A stretch of 5,247 nt of DNA from Erysipelotrichaceae bacterium (GTDB lineage: Bacteria > Bacillota_I > Bacilli_A > Erysipelotrichales > Erysipelotrichaceae), in contig JANJWY010000086.1 of assembly GCA_024709285.1 (NCBI GenBank), forward strand, positions 1 through 5,247, read 5' to 3'. Positions 1 through 5,002 of the stretch are shown here, in pieces. A model generated the notes under the pieces. That model was not told the DNA's origin. It searched no databases and was given only the letters and a program-made list of their open reading frames with translations. How positions within the stretch are numbered: position 1 is the first letter of the stretch; each line of letters starts with the position of its first letter. Both the position numbers and the translations under genes were made by a program.

Positions 1-821
1 TTAATTCATTGCAGTCGGTTCATCCGATTATGAATCGGGCGTTGGATAAGCTGAACCGCTCTGGGAATTCACCCTATCTGACTGCGCAAAGGATTCATTA
101 TGAGCGGATGGTTGGTGAAGTTTTGAAAAATCCGCGGCTGATAATCGATGCATCTTATGAGATTTATCTCGAGAAGCAGCAGATGAGGGAAGCCTTTTTG
201 TATGGTCCGCGCAAACTTGATCCCACACGGCCGATGATTGCCTTGACTTTCGATGACGGTCCAAGGCCTTCAACTGAGAAAGTATATATATCTTTGAAAA
301 AATATGAAGTCGTGGCAACATTTTTTGTGATTGGCATGTATGTCAACGGGAAAAAAGACATGCTTCAAAAACTGGTTGAGGCAGGCAATGAAATCGGCAA
401 TCACTCGTGGTCACATTTGAATTTAAGAGAAATTCCGTATGAGCAGGTCGTGGCGCAAATCCATTGGACAGATGCGGCGATTGAGCGTGCCATCGGAGTC
501 CGTCCAAACTTTGTACGTCCGCCCATGGGGTTGTTTGACAATAAAGTACGTCGTGCCATTGGGAATCGTCAGATAGCGATGTGGAGCATCGACACGTTGG
601 ATTGGCAGCATAAAAACTGGGATAAGACGATGGCATCGATCCGGGGGAAGGTTAGGGATGGGGACATTATCCTGATTCATGATTTGGTTGATTCGACTGC
701 GAACAATATAGATGAACTGATCGAGTATTTGCTTGAAGAAGGATTTCAGTTGGTTACGATGAGCGAATTGGTCACCTACCGGCATGCTGATCAAAAGATC
801 ATACGTTATGCCCGTCCATAG
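1..821 (+). CDS. Polysaccharide deacetylase (NodB/CE4 family), 5'-partial
   Basis: Metal-dependent carbohydrate esterase of the CE4 family, which removes N-acetyl groups from peptidoglycan or other N-acetylglucosamine polymers at the cell surface. Numbering from the TTG at position 9, all five family motifs are present: TFDDGP (80-85, catalytic base and metal Asp), HSWSH (132-136, metal His pair), RPPMG (170-174), DTLDW (195-199) and LIHD (222-225). The active site therefore looks intact. Met in motif 3 takes the place of the more usual Tyr. Residues 1-70 precede the NodB domain and are charged and helical-looking. The reading frame is open to the left edge with no stop, and no ribosome binding site is visible before the TTG, so the true start and any signal peptide or membrane anchor probably lie outside the window. 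The family call is firm; the exact substrate (PgdA- or PdaA-like) cannot be read from this fragment. Confidence 0.93.
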   Translation, partial: NSLQSVHPIMNRALDKLNRSGNSPYLTAQRIHYERMVGEVLKNPRLIIDASYEIYLEKQQMREAFLYGPRKLDPTRPMIALTFDDGPRPSTEKVYISLKKYEVVATFFVIGMYVNGKKDMLQKLVEAGNEIGNHSWSHLNLREIPYEQVVAQIHWTDAAIERAIGVRPNFVRPPMGLFDNKVRRAIGNRQIAMWSIDTLDWQHKNWDKTMASIRGKVRDGDIILIHDLVDSTANNIDELIEYLLEEGFQLVTMSELVTYRHADQKIIRYARP

Positions 822-828
822 GTAAATT

Positions 829-850
829 TACCGGAAGTTGCCTTCCGGTA
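829..850 (+). terminator. Hairpin terminator after the deacetylase gene
   Basis: A perfect 9-bp stem (TACCGGAAG, 829-837, with CTTCCGGTA, 842-850) closes a TTGC loop 7 bases after the stop codon. The following tract (TTATTCATACATTT) is T-rich but interrupted, so this is a moderate intrinsic terminator. It separates the deacetylase from the next operon. Confidence 0.65.
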
Positions 851-887
851 TTATTCATACATTTCGTGTAGTTTTCAACCGGGACAC

Positions 888-916
888 TTGAAACATCGAG
901 TCAAATACCGTACTCT
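888..916 (+). promoter_or_regulatory. Candidate sigma-A promoter of the WYL operon
   Basis: TTGAAA (888-893) matches the -35 consensus at five of six positions. It is separated by 17 bases from TACTCT (911-916), which matches the -10 consensus at four of six. The site lies after the upstream terminator and about 28 bases before the WYL start codon, as expected for the operon promoter. The weak -10 may reflect regulation, perhaps by the WYL protein itself, but I see no clear operator. Confidence 0.45.
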
Positions 917-943
917 ATAGATAGATATTTTGTAGGAGGTTTT

Positions 944-1948
944 ATGAAAAAAAGCGGAATTGCCCGATTGTTTGCGTTTATGCAGATACTGTATGATTTG
1001 ACTGATGAAGAAAATCCGAAAACCCGTGAGGAAATCGAGGATTTGCTTAAGAAAAACGATATTGAGATGAACCGGAAGACGTTTTATACATATATCGAAG
1101 AATTAAAGGCGGCCGGCATTGATGTTGCTTCAAAGAAAACAGATAAGTACTACTACTATATCAACCGCCGCCAGTTTGATTTTGCAGAGACAAAGCTGCT
1201 GATCGATGCGGTTCAGTCGGCGCGTTTTATCACAAAGGAAAAAAGTGAGGAACTGATTAAGAAAATCGGTAAGTTAATGAGTCTTTATCAGGCCGCTGAC
1301 TTAAAGCGCAAGCTCTATATGAGTGAGCGTACCAAAACGGTGAATAAGAATATTTATAAAAATGTGGATGAGATTCATGAGGCCATCATGAAGAATCGCA
1401 AGATTTCGTTTCGATACTTTGATTATACGTTGGATGTCAATCATGCCAAGAAGAAGCAGTATCGCAAACAAGGAAAGGAATATGTGATATCACCGTATTC
1501 GCTGGTGTGGGCGGAAGATAACTATTATGTCATTTCGCATTATCCGGAGCATAGTGGTCTGACCAATTTCAGGGTCGATCGGATGGACATGATCCAAATG
1601 ACCTCATTACCGAGGGAATCGTTGGCCAAAGCCACCGGAAAAAGTGATTTTTCCATCTCGCGTTACAGTCAGAACATTTTCTCAATGTTCTCCGGGGATG
1701 TGCAGTGGATTTCATTGAAGTTTGATAATGACTTACTGAACACGGCCATTGACCGTTTCGGTCATCATGCGCAAATGAAGCGCAGTGATGATCAGACGTT
1801 TATTGCCGATGTCGAAGTTCAGGTGTCACCGACGTTTTTTGCCTGGTTGTTTCAGTTTGGTAAGAAAGTGCGCATTCTGGCACCTGTTTCAGCAGTTAAG
1901 CAGTACACGGAGTACTGTGAGGCGGTTTTACAACAATACCGTCCGTAG
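944..1948 (+). CDS. WYL-domain helix-turn-helix transcriptional regulator
   Basis: A 334-residue protein of typical length for the single-chain WYL regulators. Residues 1-75 form a winged helix (a DNA-reading region around 27-60, with NRKTFYTYIEEL at 43-54, then a wing rich in Tyr at 69-72). The WYL domain lies at about 139-220, with the characteristic core YVISPYSLVWAEDNYYVISH at 180-199 and the following Arg-containing strand NFRVDRM at 208-214. A C-terminal WCX-like domain occupies about 252-330. The WYL domain is thought to bind a ligand, in some cases nucleic acid or a nucleotide, and switch DNA binding. The start is set by AGGAGGT at 934-940, three bases upstream of ATG. It is the first gene of an operon with a small acidic protein and an extracellular nuclease. 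WYL regulators control DNA damage and phage defence genes in some bacteria, but neither role is shown here. The family is secure; the target and ligand are unknown. Confidence 0.93.
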   Translation: MKKSGIARLFAFMQILYDLTDEENPKTREEIEDLLKKNDIEMNRKTFYTYIEELKAAGIDVASKKTDKYYYYINRRQFDFAETKLLIDAVQSARFITKEKSEELIKKIGKLMSLYQAADLKRKLYMSERTKTVNKNIYKNVDEIHEAIMKNRKISFRYFDYTLDVNHAKKKQYRKQGKEYVISPYSLVWAEDNYYVISHYPEHSGLTNFRVDRMDMIQMTSLPRESLAKATGKSDFSISRYSQNIFSMFSGDVQWISLKFDNDLLNTAIDRFGHHAQMKRSDDQTFIADVEVQVSPTFFAWLFQFGKKVRILAPVSAVKQYTEYCEAVLQQYRP

Positions 1949-1957
1949 GAGGATATT

Positions 1958-2269
1958 ATGCCATTGAGCAAAGAAGAAATGATGTGGGATTTGATGGATG
2001 ATGGTCTGGAAGACACGGACATCGCTCAAAATGACCGCTTGGAAGATATGTTGGATATGATCGAAGATCACTGTCTTGCGGCTTGTCTAGATGAAGGCCG
2101 CAGTTATACGACGGTATCATCCGTCAAAGCCATGTTGCAGTTGGATGCTTCCCATTGGGAAGAGTTTATGGATATGTTGCGATTAATGCGTGTATTGGGA
2201 GCGAAAGTCACGGTTACGGAGTTGGATGATGAAGATGAATTACTGATCAACTGGGGTTTACTCCATTGA
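1958..2269 (+). CDS. Small acidic protein, weakly like sigma-70 region 1.1
   Basis: A 103-residue protein that I do not recognise. It is strongly acidic, with Asp/Glu concentrated at the N-terminus (5-31) and again at 88-95, and has no signal peptide or membrane segment. By eye, residues 32-95 resemble the region 1.1 domain of primary sigma factors: a helix, a Y-T segment (50-52), a second helix, then a helix ending in MRVLGAKVTVTE (77-88) followed by acidic residues. Compare the E. coli RpoD pattern INDMGIQVMEE. The resemblance is faint and could be chance among acidic helical proteins. A strong AGGAGGA (1947-1953) overlaps the WYL stop codon and sits four bases before ATG, so the gene is certainly translated and is co-transcribed with the regulator. 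Its end overlaps the nuclease start by four bases. It could be a partner of the WYL protein or of RNA polymerase; both ideas are speculative. Confidence 0.85.
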   Translation: MPLSKEEMMWDLMDDGLEDTDIAQNDRLEDMLDMIEDHCLAACLDEGRSYTTVSSVKAMLQLDASHWEEFMDMLRLMRVLGAKVTVTELDDEDELLINWGLLH

Positions 2270-2730
2270 GAAAAACTATTGTCATCATCCTATCAGTCAT
2301 ACTTTCAGGATGTTTGTTTCAAGAGGGTTTTGATGATGAGCCAGTGGGCGAGCGGACCGTCGTCACACTCGACCGCTGTGTAGATGGAGATACGGCATGG
2401 TTTTATCCCATCGGCAAGGCTCGATTCCTCTATATCGATACTCCGGAGATTTATCCGCAGATGCAGAGATTTGGCCAAGAGGCCGCGGATGTTACGTGCG
2501 ACGCACTGAGTGATGCCCGTGTAATCGAAGTTGAATATGATGGTCAAAGGGAAGATGATTACGGACGTCAGTTGGTATGGGTTTGGGTGGATGATGCATT
2601 GTTGCAGGAAGAGTTGGCAAGACTGGGTTTGGTTGTCAAACTGTATGACTACGGGGATTACCGTTATGAGCGCAGAGTTGACCAGGCGATAACAGAAGCA
2701 CAAAAAAATAAAGCCGGAATCTATCAGTGA
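2266..2730 (+). CDS. Thermonuclease-family (SNase-like) lipoprotein
   Basis: A Ca2+-dependent phosphodiesterase of the staphylococcal nuclease fold, predicted to be exported and anchored to the outer face of the membrane. Residues 1-16 form a lipoprotein signal: MRK, a hydrophobic core, then the lipobox L-S-G-C with the lipidated Cys at 16. The nuclease residues are all present: the DGDT motif (40-43, with Asp42 matching Asp21 of staphylococcal nuclease), Arg53 (Arg35), Asp58 and Thr59, Glu61 in IDTPE (Glu43), and Arg101 in DDYGRQL (Arg87). It is therefore probably active, cutting extracellular DNA or RNA. Cys38 and Cys78 could form a disulfide after export. The start is TTG, whose bases TTGA overlap the TGA stop of the preceding gene, with only a weak GGGG ribosome site at 2253-2256. 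Translation is therefore probably coupled to that of the small acidic protein. The 154-residue length suits a single-domain enzyme. Confidence 0.9.
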   Translation: MRKTIVIILSVILSGCLFQEGFDDEPVGERTVVTLDRCVDGDTAWFYPIGKARFLYIDTPEIYPQMQRFGQEAADVTCDALSDARVIEVEYDGQREDDYGRQLVWVWVDDALLQEELARLGLVVKLYDYGDYRYERRVDQAITEAQKNKAGIYQ

Positions 2731-2740
2731 TTCCGGCTTT
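2710..2740. terminator. Bidirectional terminator between convergent genes
   Basis: A perfect 12-bp stem (AAAGCCGGAATC, 2710-2721, with GATTCCGGCTTT, 2729-2740) and a 7-base loop. On the plus strand the T-tract runs from the end of the stem to TTGATTTT. On the minus strand the hairpin is followed by A and then seven T (from 2708 down to 2702). It therefore serves both the nuclease operon and the convergent CNNM gene. The hairpin includes the last codons and the TGA stop (2728-2730) of the nuclease gene, an economical overlap. Confidence 0.9.
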
Positions 2741-2747
2741 TTGATTT

Positions 2748-4067
2748 TCAGTCTTCGTCTTCGTCTTCTTCAATCGAAGGCAAAACGGTCAGGATGACTT
2801 TTTCAATGCGCTTTTCCGTTACTTGTGCGATTTTGAAATGCAGATTTCTAAACTGGACTTCGCTGACATCATCGGCTTCCGGGATTTTTCCGATCAGGCT
2901 GATGATGAAGCCGCTCAATGTTTCATATTCGTCAATTGGGAAACCAACCTCAAAACGTTCTTCCAATTCGTCGAGATTCATCATGCCGCTGACCTCATAC
3001 GTATCATCAGTCAGCTTTCGGAAATCAACCAACTCTTCATCGTACTCATCAAAAATATTTCCGACGATTTCTTCAATCAAATCTTCAATCGTCACGATAC
3101 CGGCGGTTCCGCCGTACTCATCGATGACAACGGCGATATGGGTCTTCGCCAGTTGCAAATCCACAAACAGCTCATCGATCTTCTTGGAAGTCGGAACAAA
3201 ATAAGGCTTGCGAATGTTGTCTTTCAGTGAGAAATTCTCAATGGTTTCGGCGTTGATCAGCGGTATGAGGTCTTTGACATGCAAGATACCGATGATATCA
3301 TCGATGTTATCCTCATAAACCGGAATACGCGTAAATTTTTCCTGATGGATCATTTCGACGATTTCGCTTAAGTTTGCGGAGACCGGCAGGCTGAACAGTT
3401 CCATGCGGTGAGTCATGATGTCTTCAGCCTCTTTGTTATTGAACTCAAAGATATTGTTGATCATCATCTTCTCACGTTGCTGAATCGTGCCTTTTTCTTC
3501 ACCGACATCCACCATCATCCGGATTTCTTCTTCGGTCACATCGCCCTGAGAAGCATGGGGATCTATGCCAAACAAACTGACAATCAGATTGGTAGAGAAG
3601 GTTAAGAATTTTACAAATGGGTAGGTAATGGTTGAAAGTACAAGTAAAGTAGAAACGACCGCAAATGCGACAGGTTCAGCTTTTGTCATTGCGATACGCT
3701 TGGGCACAAGTTCACCAAACACCAATGTGAAGTAGGAAAGCACTAATGTGATGATAAACACGGTCACTACTTTTAGAATACTGTCCGAAATTTGGACATT
3801 GGTTTGTTTGATCAGTTCAACCAAGGGTTCGGCAAAGGTATCGGCTGCGAAGGCACTGGCCAAAAAGCCGGCCAATGTGATGCCGATTTGAATGGTTGCC
3901 AGAAAACGGCTGGGTTCACCCAGCAACTTAAGCAGCTGACGGGCCTTCTTGTGCCCATCCTCAGCCATGACTTTGATTTTGTTATCATTGAGTGATATCA
4001 GCGCAATTTCAGATGCAGCGAAGAATGCATTCAATGCTACAAGTAAAAGTAAAAATACGATTTCCAT
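2748..4067 (-). CDS. CNNM/CorC/HlyC-family Mg2+ transporter, DUF21-CBS-CorC architecture
   Basis: A full-length 439-residue membrane protein of the family that includes CNNM, bacterial CorC and the Gram-positive Mg2+ exporter MpfA (older name: hemolysin C-like). The N-terminal DUF21 transmembrane domain spans about 1-200, with hydrophobic segments near 1-22, 55-78, 96-118 and 133-155, and conserved patches at 53-66 and GELVPKRIA (118-126). A pair of CBS domains follows, CBS1 at about 217-270 and CBS2 at about 284-338 (containing VVIDEYGGTAGIVTIEDL, 313-330). These bind ATP-Mg in related proteins. The CorC_HlyC domain occupies about 350-430, and the protein ends in an acidic tail. Such proteins export divalent cations, chiefly Mg2+, and protect against excess. 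The ATG at 4067 overlaps the TAA of a 53-codon upstream ORF, and AGGG (4080-4077) is a modest ribosome site, so translation is probably coupled to that ORF. The family is secure; the direction of transport and the ion are inferred. Confidence 0.95.
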   Translation of the reverse strand: MEIVFLLLLVALNAFFAASEIALISLNDNKIKVMAEDGHKKARQLLKLLGEPSRFLATIQIGITLAGFLASAFAADTFAEPLVELIKQTNVQISDSILKVVTVFIITLVLSYFTLVFGELVPKRIAMTKAEPVAFAVVSTLLVLSTITYPFVKFLTFSTNLIVSLFGIDPHASQGDVTEEEIRMMVDVGEEKGTIQQREKMMINNIFEFNNKEAEDIMTHRMELFSLPVSANLSEIVEMIHQEKFTRIPVYEDNIDDIIGILHVKDLIPLINAETIENFSLKDNIRKPYFVPTSKKIDELFVDLQLAKTHIAVVIDEYGGTAGIVTIEDLIEEIVGNIFDEYDEELVDFRKLTDDTYEVSGMMNLDELEERFEVGFPIDEYETLSGFIISLIGKIPEADDVSEVQFRNLHFKIAQVTEKRIEKVILTVLPSIEEDEDED

Positions 4068-4228
4068 TATTGTTTTCCCTGCCTTTTATTCAATGACAAA
4101 AAGGGCACAAGATGCCCTTGATTCATTCTTGGATATTTGTTTTTGATATGGAACTCGGTATGGACGGATACAAAAAAATCGTTGATTAAGTTTTTATTTC
4201 TATCCGCGTCCCCGGGGTCATCATTCAT
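4067..4228 (-). CDS. 53-residue leader ORF coupled to the CNNM transporter gene
   Basis: A short ORF in the leader of the CNNM gene. It starts at ATG 4228, preceded by AAAGAGGT (4246-4239) with a slightly long 10-base spacer and by an in-frame TGA at 4234-4232, so this is the first possible start in frame. It ends with TAA at 4069-4067, whose last base is the A of the CNNM ATG (TAATG), a classic coupling arrangement. A near-consensus promoter lies just upstream. The peptide begins MNDDPGDAD (four Asp and a Pro in residues 3-9). The remainder is mixed, with a basic tail (KRQGKQ, 48-53) and no transmembrane segment or known domain. Acidic, Pro-containing N-termini such as that of E. coli MgtL (MEPDPTP) destabilise ribosomes at low Mg2+. 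Given the gene downstream, I infer a regulatory leader peptide, though it could instead be a small protein with its own job or a chance open frame. I do not recognise a homologue. Confidence 0.7.
   Translation of the reverse strand: MNDDPGDADRNKNLINDFFVSVHTEFHIKNKYPRMNQGHLVPFLSLNKRQGKQ
4101..4119 (-). promoter_or_regulatory. Terminator-like hairpin inside the leader ORF (candidate attenuator)
   Basis: Read on the minus strand, AAGGGCA (4119-4113) pairs with TGCCCTT (4107-4101) across a 5-base TCTTG loop. A run of five T (4102-4098) overlaps and follows the stem. The 7-bp stem and short U-tract make a weak intrinsic terminator. It lies inside the 53-codon ORF, so translating ribosomes would prevent it folding. 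Its right arm could instead pair with AAAAGG at 4087-4082 next to the CNNM ribosome site. Function is inferred. Confidence 0.4.
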
Positions 4229-4261
4229 AGTTCAAATTACCTCTTTGTTTTTAACAGTCAA

Positions 4262-4290
4262 ATTATAGCACAGTTTTTGTAAATTGCCAA
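4262..4290 (-). promoter_or_regulatory. Strong sigma-A promoter for the leader ORF and CNNM gene
   Basis: On the minus strand, TTGGCA (4290-4285, five of six to the -35 consensus) is followed after exactly 17 bases by a perfect TATAAT (4267-4262), preceded by TG at 4270-4269 as an extended -10. Transcription would start near 4255, about 27 bases before the leader ORF start. The promoter lies downstream of the wrbA terminator, so the transporter is an independent transcription unit. Confidence 0.88.
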
Positions 4291-4307
4291 AAAAGTGAAA
4301 AAGCTGT

Positions 4308-4331
4308 AAAAAAAACCGTCGTTGACGGTTT
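4308..4331 (-). terminator. Intrinsic terminator of wrbA
   Basis: On the minus strand, AAACCGTC (4331-4324) pairs with GACGGTTT (4320-4313) across a 3-base loop, followed by a run of T reaching 4308. It begins three bases after the TAA stop of the wrbA-like gene and is a strong canonical terminator. Confidence 0.92.
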
Positions 4332-4333
4332 GA

Positions 4334-4930
4334 TTACTTTAGTTTTTCGGCAATTTGTAAGAGTCGGTTGGTTTGGTGTTCAATGGCTCCACGGACATCT
4401 TCGACCATTTCGCCTTGCTGGTTGACGCTGACGCTGGTTCCGTACGGATTTCCGCCGGCAACGAAGACAGATGCATCGGTATATCCCGGAGCGACGACGA
4501 TGGCACCCCAATGGTACATCGTGGTGTAAAGGGAAAGGATCGTGGCTTCCTGACCGCCGTGAGGATTTTGTGCCGATGACATGGCACTGACCGCTTTATT
4601 GGCTAATTTGCCTTTAGCCCACAGTCCGCCTTGAACATCTAAGAATTGTTTCATTTGTGCCGGTAAGTTTCCGAAGCGTGTCGGAGCACTGAAGAGAATG
4701 GCGTCTGCCCAATCAAGATCTGCGGATGTGGCTGTCGGTATATCTTTGGTTGCTTCTTGCACGGCTTTCCATCCCGGCTGAGAATCAATGACTGACTGAG
4801 GTGCCAGTTCTCCGACTTTTAATAAACGGACTTCTGCTCCGGATTTCTCGGCGGCTTCTTTTGCCCACTGGGCCATTTTCAAATTTGTACCATAAGTACT
4901 GTAATATACGATCGCTAGTTTTGTTGACAT
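4334..4930 (-). CDS. wrbA: WrbA-type NAD(P)H:quinone oxidoreductase (flavodoxin fold)
   Basis: A 198-residue cytosolic FMN enzyme of the WrbA family, which reduces quinones by two electrons with NAD(P)H and so limits redox cycling. The FMN phosphate loop STYGTN is at 11-16, after the first strand. The isoalloxazine loop PTRFGNLPAQMK is at 83-94, and the loop SSAQNPHGGQEAT at 118-130. The C-terminal GGNPYGTSV segment (159-167) is typical of WrbA, where it helps bind the nicotinamide and the neighbouring subunit. The length fits the family and all key loops are present. The start is set by GGAGGA (4940-4935), five bases before ATG. Its own promoter, an operator-like dyad in the leader and a strong terminator show a single-gene unit, which suits an inducible response to quinones or electrophiles. 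The family is secure; the physiological substrate is inferred. Confidence 0.95.
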   Translation of the reverse strand: MSTKLAIVYYSTYGTNLKMAQWAKEAAEKSGAEVRLLKVGELAPQSVIDSQPGWKAVQEATKDIPTATSADLDWADAILFSAPTRFGNLPAQMKQFLDVQGGLWAKGKLANKAVSAMSSAQNPHGGQEATILSLYTTMYHWGAIVVAPGYTDASVFVAGGNPYGTSVSVNQQGEMVEDVRGAIEHQTNRLLQIAEKLK

Positions 4931-4944
4931 ATTGTCCTCCTATA

Positions 4945-4961
4945 ACTTACAAAAAGTAAGT
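4945..4961. promoter_or_regulatory. Operator-like inverted repeat in the wrbA leader
   Basis: ACTTAC (4945-4950) and GTAAGT (4956-4961) form a perfect dyad with an AAAAA spacer, centred between the wrbA promoter and its ribosome site. The geometry (arms separated by five bases) is like operators of redox-sensing HxlR-family repressors such as YodB and QsrR, which control quinone reductases in other Bacillota. A repressor bound here would block early transcription. The regulator is not in this window, and the family assignment is inference. Confidence 0.5.
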
Positions 4962-4971
4962 AACTAACAAA

Positions 4972-5000
4972 AGTATATTAAAAGTGACAGAGTTTGTCAC
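4972..5000 (-). promoter_or_regulatory. Candidate sigma-A promoter of wrbA
   Basis: On the minus strand, GTGACA (5000-4995, five of six to the -35 consensus) lies 17 bases before TATACT (4977-4972, five of six to the -10). Transcription would start near 4965, in the edge of the ACTTAC/GTAAGT dyad. The -35 hexamer forms one arm of the hairpin that follows the upstream gene. Confidence 0.7.
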
Positions 5001-5002
5001 TT
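4982..5002 (-). terminator. Hairpin after the DUF1003 gene, overlapping the wrbA promoter
   Basis: AAGTGACA (5002-4995 on the minus strand) pairs with TGTCACTT (4989-4982) across a 5-base loop, directly at the stop of the DUF1003 gene and followed by TTAATA. It could be a weak terminator. Because its arm is also the wrbA -35 element, it could equally be a protein-binding dyad. Confidence 0.45.

Noticed and set aside
9..11. TTG as the true start of the deacetylase
   Set aside because: No ribosome binding site is visible, the frame is open to the window edge, and no signal peptide follows, so the gene is more likely cut by the window.
2305..2703. Minus-strand 132-codon ORF opposite the nuclease gene
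   Set aside because: The plus-strand nuclease has all catalytic motifs and a lipobox; the antisense frame shows no recognisable domain or ribosome site.
2794..3230. Two plus-strand ORFs of about 135 codons opposite the CNNM gene
   Set aside because: They overlap the well-supported CBS and CorC_HlyC coding region, lack ribosome sites, and one is Ser-rich as expected for an antisense frame.
3949..4146. Plus-strand 65-codon ORF across the CNNM start
   Set aside because: It lies opposite the CNNM 5' end and leader ORF, has no ribosome site and low-complexity Ser-rich content, so it is a shadow frame.
4068..4262. M-box or other known metal riboswitch in the CNNM leader
   Set aside because: I looked for the conserved M-box core and for yybP-ykoY-like elements and saw no matching segments. 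The leader is almost fully occupied by the 53-codon ORF.
4373..4579. Plus-strand ORF inside wrbA
   Set aside because: It is antisense to a confidently assigned WrbA coding region and has no supporting signals.
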